64,000 bases of DNA. It comes from Halioglobus sp. GTDB lineage: Bacteria > Pseudomonadota > Gammaproteobacteria > Pseudomonadales > Halieaceae. Below, piece by piece: positions 52,816 through 61,872 of the stretch. The stretch lies in NCBI GenBank assembly GCA_002699145.1, contig PABK01000052.1:31128-95127 (forward strand). The letters run 5' to 3'. Under the pieces are notes generated by a model. That model did not search any database. It worked only from the letters and a program-made list of their open reading frames with translations, and had not been told where the DNA came from. The first letter of the stretch is position 1; every line of letters starts with the position of its first letter. Made by a program: the position numbers and the translations under genes.

Positions 52816-54965
52816 GGGTCTTCGTTGCGGAAAAGCCCGCACTGGGCAGGGCTATCGCCGCGGTGCTGCCTGGCCCCCAGCAGCGCCACAAGACGCATAT
52901 CGTGTCCGGGGAGGGCAACGTGGTGGTCTGGTGCGCAGGCCACCTGCTGGCCCAGTGCATGCCCGAGGACTACAACCCTGCCCACGAGAAGTGGGCGCTC
53001 GAGCACTTGCCTATTGTCCCTGACAACTGGCGCCTCAAGCTGACCCCGAAAGCCCGTGAGCTGTACAGCACCATCAATCGCTTTGTGCAGCAGGCCAATG
53101 TGATCGTGCATGCCGGGGACCCGGACCGGGAAGGGCAGTGGGTGGTCGATGCGGTGCTTGAGCAGATCGGTGTCGGGAGCACGCCGGTGAAGCGGATGCT
53201 GGTCAGTGACCTGAACCCGCCGGCGGTACGCAAGGCCCTGCGCGAGCTCTCGGACAACTACCGTTACCGGGGCCTGCGCGATGCCGCCGTGGGTCGCGCC
53301 CGGGCGGACTGGTTGTACGGGCTCAATCTGACACGCCTTTATACGCTCAAGGGCCGCAGCGGTGGCCTGTCCGGCGTGCTGAGTGTCGGGCGGGTGCAGA
53401 CACCGGTTCTCGGACTGGTCGTACGCCGGGACCGCGAGATCGCCCGGTTTACCGCCCATCCGTTCTACACCGTGCAGGCAACGGTGCAGGCAGGGGGGAG
53501 CGAATTCAGCGCCCAGTGGCTGCCCGGTGAGCGGGCCGAATCCTTTCTGGATCCTGAGGGTCGGGTGATCGACAAAGCCTACGCCAAATCAGTGGCCCAG
53601 GCCCTGAACGGCCAGGCGGGGGACGTCACCGCTTTCAAGCGCAAACCCGAAAACGTGCCACCGCCGCTGCCGTTCGCGCTACCGGACTTGCAGAAGCTGG
53701 CCGCCAAACTGCGGGGCCTGTCACCGCGGCGCACCCTGGACCTCGCCCAGTCCCTCTATGAAAAACACCAGCTGCTCACCTACCCGCGTTCGGACTGCCC
53801 CTACCTGCCGGCTGACCACCACGGGCAGGCCAGTGAGGTGCGCGAGGCCATCACGCAGGTGCTGGGCAGGGACCATTACCTGGGCCCACTGGTCGACGCT
53901 GTCGACCTGACCCGGCGCGGCCGCTGCTGGGACGATGGCAAGATCACCGCCCACCACGCGATCATCCCGACCACGCGCAGCCTCTCAGCGGCCAGCCTGT
54001 CCCCGGACGAGCGGTTTATCTATGGCCTGGTCGCCCACCGGTACCTGCTGCAGTTCCTCCCGCCCCGGGCGCTGGAGAAAACCCGGATCGATGTGCGGGT
54101 GCCGACTGCCGCCGGCGACGAATTACTGCAGGCGAAGCAGGCCCTGGAAACCGCAGCAGGCTGGTACGCCTGGCGTCATGCGTTGGAAAGCCCCGAGAAA
54201 GACACTGAGAAAGACACCGAGGAGTCGGAGGCACAGGATGGAGCACCCCTGCCGGCGCTGAACCCGGGTCAGTGCGCTGCCGTGACAGACACCCATCTAC
54301 TGGAAAAGCTGACCACGCCTCCGAAACCGTTCACTGAAGCCACCCTGCTGGATGCCATGACCGGTGTGGCGCGCTTCGTGGAAGATCCGTTGATCCGCAA
54401 GGTCCTGCGCGAAACCGATGGCCTGGGTACCCCGGCCACGCAGGCAACGATACTGGAGACCCTGTTCAAGCGAGGTTACCTCCAGAAGCAGCGTAAGACC
54501 GTGATGGCCACAGACCTCGGACAAGCGCTGATCGATGCGCTGCCGGAGTTCGTGACCCTCCCGGATATGACCGCCCTGTGGGAACTGAACCTGAAACAGA
54601 TCGTAGAGGGCGACGAATCGCTAAATAACTTCATGAACAGTATCCAGGGGCATGTGGAAAGCCTGGTGGGCGACGGCGCTGGGGATCTGGCGATACCGAC
54701 CGCGCTGAAGGGCAAGCACACGTCACGGCAGAAAGCTGCCCGAACGCGAAAACCTACCCAGAAAGGAGGCAAAACAACCGCAACGAGCCACGCGTGCTCC
54801 CGCGAAGGGTGTGGCGGGCAGCTGCGCCGCATCAAGGGCAAACACGGTTTTTTCTGGGGATGCTCGAACTACAAAAAAGGTTGCCGGGAGACCCGCAAGG
54901 ACAGCCGCGGCAAGCCTGTAAATGCAACTTCCAGCAAACCGCGCCGGACGGCGGCAGCGGGCTGA
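52812..54965 (+). CDS. topB: DNA topoisomerase III
   Basis: 717 residues. The TOPRIM domain carries Glu in FVAEKPALGRAI and the D-x-D of HAGDPDREGQWV (about 100-110). The catalytic Tyr is in LLTYPRSDCPYLP (about 323). A C-terminal zinc-finger-like module (CSREGCGGQLRRI and WGCSNYKKGC) resembles the topoisomerase zinc ribbon. A type IA topoisomerase of the kind carried by PFGI-type ICEs, probably for decatenation after element replication or transfer. Confidence 0.95.
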   Translation: MRVFVAEKPALGRAIAAVLPGPQQRHKTHIVSGEGNVVVWCAGHLLAQCMPEDYNPAHEKWALEHLPIVPDNWRLKLTPKARELYSTINRFVQQANVIVHAGDPDREGQWVVDAVLEQIGVGSTPVKRMLVSDLNPPAVRKALRELSDNYRYRGLRDAAVGRARADWLYGLNLTRLYTLKGRSGGLSGVLSVGRVQTPVLGLVVRRDREIARFTAHPFYTVQATVQAGGSEFSAQWLPGERAESFLDPEGRVIDKAYAKSVAQALNGQAGDVTAFKRKPENVPPPLPFALPDLQKLAAKLRGLSPRRTLDLAQSLYEKHQLLTYPRSDCPYLPADHHGQASEVREAITQVLGRDHYLGPLVDAVDLTRRGRCWDDGKITAHHAIIPTTRSLSAASLSPDERFIYGLVAHRYLLQFLPPRALEKTRIDVRVPTAAGDELLQAKQALETAAGWYAWRHALESPEKDTEKDTEESEAQDGAPLPALNPGQCAAVTDTHLLEKLTTPPKPFTEATLLDAMTGVARFVEDPLIRKVLRETDGLGTPATQATILETLFKRGYLQKQRKTVMATDLGQALIDALPEFVTLPDMTALWELNLKQIVEGDESLNNFMNSIQGHVESLVGDGAGDLAIPTALKGKHTSRQKAARTRKPTQKGGKTTATSHACSREGCGGQLRRIKGKHGFFWGCSNYKKGCRETRKDSRGKPVNATSSKPRRTAAAG

Positions 54966-54969
54966 CAGT

Positions 54970-55170
54970 ATGGTTGACGATCAGTACGAAAAGCAGCCCT
55001 GGCCTGCGACAGGCATCCGGGAGGGCACCAGCATCAGTGACTATGACTGGGGTTATCTCTACATCTACGCAGATGGACGGCAGGCGGAATTTCGGATTGA
55101 CGAGAAGCCCTCGGAGCGGGAGATTCTTGACAGATGGGGACACTATATTCGGCGGAATGAGCGCGAGTAG
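54970..55170 (+). CDS. Small hypothetical protein
   Basis: 66 residues from ATG 54970, 4 bp after topB. It contains SDYDWGYLYIYADGRQAEF and ends in a basic helix. Possibly cotranscribed with topB. Unknown function. Confidence 0.55.
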   Translation: MVDDQYEKQPWPATGIREGTSISDYDWGYLYIYADGRQAEFRIDEKPSEREILDRWGHYIRRNERE

Positions 55171-55365
55171 CCTACCCGCTACGTTGGAAGGCGCTTAGGC
55201 ATGGATTTGACCAGCGAGTAACGGGCTCAGGTGTGGGAGCTTCGGTGCTTGGGAGTGCTGCAATACGAACCCCTAGAAAACTGTCGGCAGTCGCACCTTC
55301 TGGCAGTCTAGTCCTTGGCTTTAGGGTTAGCGATACTGTGCGAGTGATTACTGTAGTGATATTGG

Positions 55366-55953
55366 TTGGTAGGAAAAATATTGACTCATCTAATCTGGAT
55401 AATTCCACTGACGTTACTCATCATCTTAGCTGTGGGTTCAAAGCGTTCTGCTGACAGGACTTCCGGGTCCCCCCGAAAAGTGGCGAAGGGCGAAGCCAGT
55501 AACAGCACCGCTTTTACATTGCGCGGTGGGGAGTGGGTGGAAGCGGATGCCGCATTTGACGCGTGGACATCGCAGGATTTGGAGAAGCTTCAGCAGGCGG
55601 TTTCACTGAAGACAAATTCAGTGGATCGCCATTTCGTGCTGATGGGGCTGGTAGCGGAAACCTATAGGCGGCGCCAAGACCCTGAAATGGCGGCACTGTG
55701 CGCATCCACCGCAGAAACCCACATCAGGGAGTTTCCGACGCTGATGGGGCCCTTGAAAGACAGCCTTGACGGGATTCTGCCCAGGGTGCCGACCTTTCAG
55801 CAGTATGCGACTCTGCTTACTGAACAAGGGGATTTTGAGCGGGCAAAAGAGGTTTGCCGCCAGGCAATCGAATTCGGCCTCCTCGACGGCACGAAAAGTG
55901 GCTTCGAGGGGCGGATCAAACGCATCGAGAAAAAGGAGCTGGGGGTATTATAA
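55366..55953 (+). CDS. Membrane-anchored TPR-like hypothetical protein
   Basis: 195 residues from TTG 55366, the first start after an in-frame stop at 55357-55359. One N-terminal membrane segment (HLIWIIPLTLLIILAVG) is followed by helices of about 34-residue spacing (DPEMAALCASTAETHIRE, then QQYATLLTEQGDFERAKEVC), suggestive of TPR-like repeats. No family is identified. Start is uncertain. Confidence 0.5.
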   Translation: MVGKILTHLIWIIPLTLLIILAVGSKRSADRTSGSPRKVAKGEASNSTAFTLRGGEWVEADAAFDAWTSQDLEKLQQAVSLKTNSVDRHFVLMGLVAETYRRRQDPEMAALCASTAETHIREFPTLMGPLKDSLDGILPRVPTFQQYATLLTEQGDFERAKEVCRQAIEFGLLDGTKSGFEGRIKRIEKKELGVL

Positions 55954-56848
55954 TGCCCTCTTTATTGTCAGTGAGCGGAGATGAATGCGCGGGTTCGTTA
56001 TCGCGGGGCGTTCAATAAATCAGCCTGTTCAATATTTGTGAACAATATCAAAAAATGAACACGTTCTAGGTTGGATATAGATGCCCCGGGTGTATGTTAG
56101 CCCGTGGGTTCCGGAAACAGCCCTAGCGTCAAGTGACCGGCCAGCCGGACTGGAAATGCGATCCGTAATGGCGCGCGAGCTGGACGATTATAGTACTCCG
56201 GATTTTTTAAGTGCCGAAATAACCTGCCGTGCTTGCCGTTCACCAGTTCCAACGATGCCGGGGACATCTCCAAGGGGAAGTTCACCCCGAGAAACTACGG
56301 CACATTGCTGGCCTGTAGTGGCAAGTCGTCTGTGCGCACTTTATCCTCAACCTAGAGCTGGAGATGTTGGCGGAGCTTGTTGGGTTGAACGAGTTGCTTG
56401 GACTTCCCGCGGTTTTGGTAATGTGCAACAAGTGGAAAATGGCCTCTATAATTTGGTCAAATATTGACCAGATCATTGTCTTCGTTCTCAGAGACTAAAA
56501 CAAAAAATACCTCATATATTGCTTACAGAGGAGTTTCTCAAATGCAGAAGACCCTTTGATTTGATCTTAGAAGGCCGTGGTTGCGAGATTTTACGGCATC
56601 AGCATTGGAATAGCGCACAATTGGTGTAAAAATGTAGCCGTTTCAAGGGGTTAGTAGTCTGTCGCGCGGTAAGCCAGAGGAGGCTAGTGGTTTGCTTACC
56701 TGCAGACTTTGTGGAGGGTGAGTGCGTTGAGTTGATGTGGTTCACGAGAGAGCCTGAACTAGTGCCTTCATCGGCAAACTCGGGAGTTCGGTCGAAATGT
56801 CACATTGGGGATCGGTTGATAAATGAACTTGCCTCGGAATAGAGAACA
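55954..56848. other. Gene-poor stretch upstream of the six-gene operon, with a possible gene remnant
   Basis: No convincing complete gene. A stretch near 56330-56500 translates (plus strand) to a plausible helical C-terminus containing ELEMLAELVGLNELLGLP, without a start and preceded by a stop, so it may be the remnant of a lost gene. The final 150 bp should contain the promoter of the operon starting at 56849. GC is lower than in the ICE core. Confidence 0.4.
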
Positions 56849-58987
56849 ATGAAAGCGACGCAAGAACCGAATTTGCGAACGCTGGAAGAAGTTCGACCTT
56901 TATATATGTTGCCGGCAGACCCGCTGGCTGAAGAGGTGTTGATCCCCGGATTCCAGGCAGCAGATAAAGTCGACTGTATGGTCGGCTTCTTTTCCAGTGA
57001 AGTTCTGGCATCTCTGGCACCTGGGCTTGCTACTTATATCACCAGCTCAGAGAATAGTTTTCGTCTTATCATCAGTCCCCTGCTCCGCGTCGAAGATCAA
57101 GCCGCAATCGAAGAAGGCCTCAAGTCTGCAGAAGAGGTCGCAGACACAGTACTTGAAGATCTGAGCATAACCGAGGACATGATACAAAGGCACACGCTAA
57201 AGTGCCTATCATGGCTCCTAAAGGAAAGGCGCCTAGATATTAAGATAGCCTTGATGAAAGATGCGCTGTTTCACCCGAAAGTCTGGCTCTTTGCAAACGG
57301 AGACGATGTTCTCGCGGCTCACGGTTCAAGTAATTCCACCTATGCCGGGATCAGAAAGAATATTGAACAGATAGCGGTTTCCAGGTCCTGGCAAGATCCG
57401 AATCAAAACTACATCACGGACAAGCTAGGCTATGCGTTCCGCAGGCTGTGGGAAAACAAGGATGAAAACTGCGTCGTTGTCTCCATGCCCGAAGCTGTAA
57501 AGCAACAATTGCTTCGAAATTACAGCTCTGAATCCCCACCAACGGAAGAAGAGTTGAACAAACTTTACAAGCGGGCCACCGGCGTAAAGGAAGATCCGCC
57601 GATGTTAGAAAATCCGCCCGTTCCAGAAACAGGCTTCGCAATCCCGAATTGGCTGAAGTACGACGAAGGGCCATTCGCTCATCAGGGCAAGGCTGTTACA
57701 GCTTGGTGCAAAGCTGGTTATCGCGGCGTGCTGGAGATGGCGACAGGCTCGGGCAAGACGATTACCTCAATGATCAGCGCATACCGGCTTTATGAGGAAA
57801 GCAAGCCCCTCTTGATTGTCGTAGCGGCTCCATACGTTCCGCTCATCGAACAGTGGTGCGATGAGATCGCAGAATTCGGTTTAAAACCAATCAACTTGAC
57901 TACGGTGGGCGGAGCTGCAAAACGCTCAGCTGTACTACAGAAGATAAAGCGTAGGTTCAGAACCGGGCTTTCTGATGTCGAAGTTGTTGTCGTCAGTCAT
58001 GACACGTTGTGTACGGCTGAATTCTACGAATCGATAGCCGATTTTGAAGGTGAGCAGCTCCTGATCGCCGATGAGGCGCATAATTTAGGACGAGCGTCGT
58101 TCATCGAAGATCCGCCGGATTTTTTCAAATATCGTCTTGGCCTGTCCGCTACACCAATTAGGCAATACGACGAAGAAGGTACGGAAGCATTGTTCGAATT
58201 TTTCGGAACTGTCGCCTTCAGATTTACACTTGAGGAAGCCATCGGCAATTGCCTCGTCGAATACGACTACTACCTCCATCCGGTTTATCTCACACAAACA
58301 GAGATGGATGATTGGTTCGATCTCACATACAAAATCAAACAGAACTCCTGGCGAAGCGAGGGCGGTAAACCAGACGACTATATGTCAAAGCTACTACGCG
58401 ACAGACGCGCATTGCTCGAAACCGCATCGGGGAAAGTTTCAATGCTGAAAACTCTGCTCGACGAGGAAGATACAAAGACCCTGAAGCACACACTGATCTA
58501 CACATCTGACAAGGGGCCGCAGCAACTGGACAATGTCAACAGGTTGTTGCGGGATAAGAATCTGCTTTTCCATCAACTCACCGCAGAAGAGACATCAAAC
58601 CGTGAGAAGACGAAGCGAATCATTAGGTCATTTCAAGATGCCGAGATACAGGTTCTGACGGCGAAGCGTGTGCTTGATGAGGGTGTAAATATCCCCCAGA
58701 TTTGCAAAGCGTTCATATTGGCGAGTACCACTGTGGAGCGGCAGTGGGTGCAACGACGTGGAAGGTTGTTGCGCACCTGCAGTGCCATTGGTAAAACGTA
58801 CAGCATCATTCACGATCTTTTGGCCCTACCACCGAAGATGGACGACGGGCTGGATGAGGACGCGAGATCTCTCGTACGATCGGAATTACATCGTGCGCAG
58901 GAATTTGCAAGGCTAGCTAGAAACGCGGGTCGGCCAGATGGCCCGCTGGCGTTGATAGACAGCATGGTAGATGCCGTATATTCGTAA
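56849..58987 (+). CDS. PLD-like nuclease domain fused to superfamily II helicase
   Basis: 712 residues. The N-terminal part (about 35-190) has the PLD-type HPKVWLF (H141, K143) and HGSSNSTY motifs; the canonical Asp of HKD is missing, as in several PLD nuclease families. The helicase part has Walker A (MATGSGKTIT, about 296-305), DEAH (IADEAHNLG, about 406), SAT (LGLSATPIRQ) and motif VI (VQRRGRLLRT, about 634). It resembles helicases of DNA-modification-linked defence. First gene of the tight operon; DNA translocation with cleavage is the likely activity. Confidence 0.82.
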   Translation: MKATQEPNLRTLEEVRPLYMLPADPLAEEVLIPGFQAADKVDCMVGFFSSEVLASLAPGLATYITSSENSFRLIISPLLRVEDQAAIEEGLKSAEEVADTVLEDLSITEDMIQRHTLKCLSWLLKERRLDIKIALMKDALFHPKVWLFANGDDVLAAHGSSNSTYAGIRKNIEQIAVSRSWQDPNQNYITDKLGYAFRRLWENKDENCVVVSMPEAVKQQLLRNYSSESPPTEEELNKLYKRATGVKEDPPMLENPPVPETGFAIPNWLKYDEGPFAHQGKAVTAWCKAGYRGVLEMATGSGKTITSMISAYRLYEESKPLLIVVAAPYVPLIEQWCDEIAEFGLKPINLTTVGGAAKRSAVLQKIKRRFRTGLSDVEVVVVSHDTLCTAEFYESIADFEGEQLLIADEAHNLGRASFIEDPPDFFKYRLGLSATPIRQYDEEGTEALFEFFGTVAFRFTLEEAIGNCLVEYDYYLHPVYLTQTEMDDWFDLTYKIKQNSWRSEGGKPDDYMSKLLRDRRALLETASGKVSMLKTLLDEEDTKTLKHTLIYTSDKGPQQLDNVNRLLRDKNLLFHQLTAEETSNREKTKRIIRSFQDAEIQVLTAKRVLDEGVNIPQICKAFILASTTVERQWVQRRGRLLRTCSAIGKTYSIIHDLLALPPKMDDGLDEDARSLVRSELHRAQEFARLARNAGRPDGPLALIDSMVDAVYS

Positions 58988-59004
58988 AGGACGAGGAATA
59001 TTAG

Positions 59005-59250
59005 ATGCCCTTGAATGACAAAAAAATTATCTCGATCATCCTCGAGCAGTGTGGAGAGATAGACGAACGCTGCAAGGGGTATCGGGAAGAAATTATCGAG
59101 GTGATTTCCGAAATCCTTGAATACGAGCGCGGCCACCGGGTATCGGCCACCAATATTCAGAAGAAAATAAATGACAAATGCAATTCCGCTGCACGGTTCC
59201 TAATAGAGCAGAATAAAAAAGAGACCGGAACGAAAGGAGAGGCGCAATGA
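59005..59250 (+). CDS. Small helical protein of the defence-like operon
   Basis: 81 residues, nearly all helical, with ISIILEQCGEIDERCKGYRE near the start and a basic C-terminal end (QNKKETGTKGEAQ). It starts 17 bp after the helicase stop and overlaps the ATPase start by 4 bp (ATGA). It is likely a dedicated partner subunit of the ATPase. No family is recognised. Confidence 0.65.
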   Translation: MPLNDKKIISIILEQCGEIDERCKGYREEIIEVISEILEYERGHRVSATNIQKKINDKCNSAARFLIEQNKKETGTKGEAQ

Positions 59251-61391
59251 AGTTACTCCGTGCTGAGTTCCAAAATTTTCGTTTGCTTCGACACCTAGAG
59301 CTGGATTTTTCTGTCGATGCTGAAAAGAATCTGACCGTAATCCGGGCGGCGAACGAGTCAGGAAAGACGACAATCCTTCATGCTTTGCAGTGGGCTCTCT
59401 ATGGTGACAGTGCGCTACCGGGCAAAGGCGATGGCTTTCGCCTTCACCCCATCGACTGGGACGCGAGCGAAGGAAAACGTGTTCCTATAATGGCCACCGT
59501 TGAATTTGAGCTCACAGCCCACAGAAGAATAGCCGGTGAAATGCGGGAAACGAGACGACGGTTTCGCCTCGTGCGATCTGCCTTTGAAGATGTCGACAGC
59601 CAATCCAAACGCTCACCTTCAACGATGAAGCTTTTCGCATTGAACGATACAGGCTCGGCTCCAATCGACGCACCCGAGGCAATGATCAATGATGAACTAC
59701 CCCCGGAACTACGCGAAGTATTCTTCACGGACGGCGACCGGGCCCTGAGTTTCATTGAAGCTGACGTGGCGCTTTCCACCAAGAGAGAGCGAGTGCAAAG
59801 CGCAATCCGCTCCCTCCTTGGACTGGGAGTAATCGATGACGCTATAAAACACGTGCGAAAATCAGCCGCCGAGGTAAACAAGCACGCACGGCAACTTGGA
59901 AGCGATACCGAACTGAACAAGATCGCCTCTCGACTTGAAGCTATAGAAGAGACCTGGAACAAGCTTGAGGATGAACTTGAAGACGCCAAACAGCAGTTCG
60001 GCGCTTTTGAAGACAAGGTCAATGAGACCGACAGAAAGATCGCGGCGGCCCTTCAGAAAGGTGACAAAGAACAACTGCAAAGATCGCTCGACCACGTGAA
60101 ACGCGAGATAAAGCAGCTTGATGACCAGTTGAAGGCCGCAAACAAGGAACACTCAGCGCTTTTTAGAAGCCGGTCGATCGCGACCGATCTCCTCGCTCCA
60201 GTGCTAGGAACTGCATTCAAGCAGCTTGAAGAACTACATGACCAAGGTAAGATTCCAAGTACAACAATTCCTGTGCTTCAAGAAAGGCTCTCCGCTGAAA
60301 TCTGTATATGCGGTGAATCACTCGCCCAAGCTGATCCTGAAGCACAAAGTCGTCTCGAATACATCAATAATTTGATTGAAGACAGCAAGCGCTCCGATGA
60401 AATCCAGGAGATGATCACAGATTTGTACTATGGTGCAAAACCTCTGCAACTAGATGATGCCGACAAGCCGCAGACGTGGTTGAACGAATACACCAAGGTG
60501 GTAGAACGGCGCGATGGCATTCAAACACTTCGAGACGAAGCAGGTCGTAAGCTAAGGGGCCTCGAACTAGAGCTTGATGCTCTTCCTGATACTGATATTC
60601 AGGGACTGCGGGACACCCTGCGGCAGTATAAAGATCAGCGGGACCGATGCCTGTCGAAGCGGTCCTCGGTCGAGACACAGCTTTCTGGTTTGCAGAATGA
60701 GCGCGAAGAGCTTGAACGAGACCGTGACCGACTGTTGCGAGAACAGAACAAGGGCGCGCGAATCCTGGCTGAATTGAGTGTGACCCAGGACGTAATGAAG
60801 GTCCTGAAAAAGTCCTACGACCGTATCACAAGCGAAGAACTCGCCAAGGTCAGCGATCTGATGAATGAAATCTTCCTCGAAATGATCGGAGCGGACCCCG
60901 AGCAAAATGCCATTATTCGCCGGGCCGAAATCAGCCACGAATTCGACATCATCGTGAACGGTCCAAACGAGAGGCTACTCAATCCTGACCGTGACCTGAA
61001 TGGTGCATCAAGGCGGGCGCTGACTCTTGCCTTTATCCTCGCACTAACGAAAGTGAGCGAGGTAGAGGCTCCGAACGTCATCGATACCCCTCTTGGAATG
61101 ACGAGCGGCTATGTGAAGCGCTCTATCCTAAAGACAGCTGTCCGAGAAAGTTCACAGCTCGTCTTGTTCCTGACGCATGATGAGATAACCGGCTGCGAAG
61201 ATATCATCGACGAGGCAGCGGGAACTGTCTTTACATTAACCAATCCAGCCCACTATCCCAAAATGCTGGTAAACGACCCTGGGATCGCAGATCGCAAGGT
61301 TATCAGGTGCTCTTGTGATCACCGCAGTGTATGCCAACTATGCGAGCGCCGTGCGGATGCACAGGTTGAACTCGAAGTCGTGTCAGCATAA
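59247..61391 (+). CDS. DndD-like SMC/RecN-type ATPase
   Basis: 714 residues. Walker A is ANESGKTTILH (residues 35-45), and a late NVIDTPLGMTSG matches the VIDTPLG Walker B/D-loop hallmark of DndD-type ATPases. Two coiled-coil stretches (about 215-330 and 440-540) flank a C-I-C-G-E hook at C353/C355 rather than the usual CxxC. A C-terminal Cys cluster (RCSCDH... VCQLCERR, about 687-700) may bind zinc. DndD acts in DNA phosphorothioation; here no DndC sulfurtransferase is nearby, so a different role in sensing or acting on DNA is inferred. Confidence 0.8.
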   Translation: MKLLRAEFQNFRLLRHLELDFSVDAEKNLTVIRAANESGKTTILHALQWALYGDSALPGKGDGFRLHPIDWDASEGKRVPIMATVEFELTAHRRIAGEMRETRRRFRLVRSAFEDVDSQSKRSPSTMKLFALNDTGSAPIDAPEAMINDELPPELREVFFTDGDRALSFIEADVALSTKRERVQSAIRSLLGLGVIDDAIKHVRKSAAEVNKHARQLGSDTELNKIASRLEAIEETWNKLEDELEDAKQQFGAFEDKVNETDRKIAAALQKGDKEQLQRSLDHVKREIKQLDDQLKAANKEHSALFRSRSIATDLLAPVLGTAFKQLEELHDQGKIPSTTIPVLQERLSAEICICGESLAQADPEAQSRLEYINNLIEDSKRSDEIQEMITDLYYGAKPLQLDDADKPQTWLNEYTKVVERRDGIQTLRDEAGRKLRGLELELDALPDTDIQGLRDTLRQYKDQRDRCLSKRSSVETQLSGLQNEREELERDRDRLLREQNKGARILAELSVTQDVMKVLKKSYDRITSEELAKVSDLMNEIFLEMIGADPEQNAIIRRAEISHEFDIIVNGPNERLLNPDRDLNGASRRALTLAFILALTKVSEVEAPNVIDTPLGMTSGYVKRSILKTAVRESSQLVLFLTHDEITGCEDIIDEAAGTVFTLTNPAHYPKMLVNDPGIADRKVIRCSCDHRSVCQLCERRADAQVELEVVSA

Positions 61392-61403
61392 CAGGAGAGA
61401 ACG

Positions 61404-61865
61404 ATGGCAGACCGTTATTTCAATCCGTTCGGGGGCATCGACATCAACGTGCCGGTCGAATTCCACGATTTTTTCACCCGTTATTGCCAGCGCAGCGCTG
61501 ACGCAGTAATAGACCATAGTCCCTTTCCACGCATGGTCGACCTTTGGTTCTTGTCCGTGTGCATCGCGGCTCGTCTTGGTCTTGAACCGGCCGATACGAC
61601 GAAATATGACACAAGGAAAATTATTGAGGGATCAATTTTCGGAAGCGATCCTTGGCGTGTTCACACGCTAATGCTGATTGCCATTGCGCAATCAAGCGAT
61701 GTGCATATCGTGTCCGAGCCTAGAAAAATTATGGCCGTTGCAAGCGGCCTTGCCATAGCAGGACTTCCTAAGGTCCTCGATATGCTCAAGGATGGAGATG
61801 CGGAGCCGATCTGGAATCTTTCAGATGCAGTAGACAATTTGCTCAGAAAACAAAAAGCAGCGTAG
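61404..61865 (+). CDS. Helical protein of unknown function in the defence-like operon
   Basis: 153 residues beginning MADRYFNPFGGIDINVPVEF. The centre (MVDLWFLSVCIAARLGLEPA, then LMLIAIAQSSDVHIV) is helix-rich and mildly hydrophobic, without a true membrane segment. No catalytic motif stands out. It is 12 bp after the ATPase and 7 bp before the DUF262 gene. It could be a scaffold, a regulator or an effector. Confidence 0.65.
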   Translation: MADRYFNPFGGIDINVPVEFHDFFTRYCQRSADAVIDHSPFPRMVDLWFLSVCIAARLGLEPADTTKYDTRKIIEGSIFGSDPWRVHTLMLIAIAQSSDVHIVSEPRKIMAVASGLAIAGLPKVLDMLKDGDAEPIWNLSDAVDNLLRKQKAA

Positions 61866-61872
61866 GTCTAAT

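Larger units (their letters stand above)
9844..55953. mobile_element. ICE backbone of PFGI-1/SXT-like type (ends not defined)
   Basis: Approximate extent of the element core: maintenance genes (18-31 kb), transfer operon (34.6-52 kb) and topB. The flanking modules may be cargo of the same ICE. No attachment repeats and no tRNA junction were found, so the limits given are only those of genes that fit the backbone. Confidence 0.65.

Noticed and set aside
56081..56467. 128-codon frame upstream of the six-gene operon
   Set aside because: Proline/serine-rich with no domain. Conflicts with a better-looking remnant in another frame.
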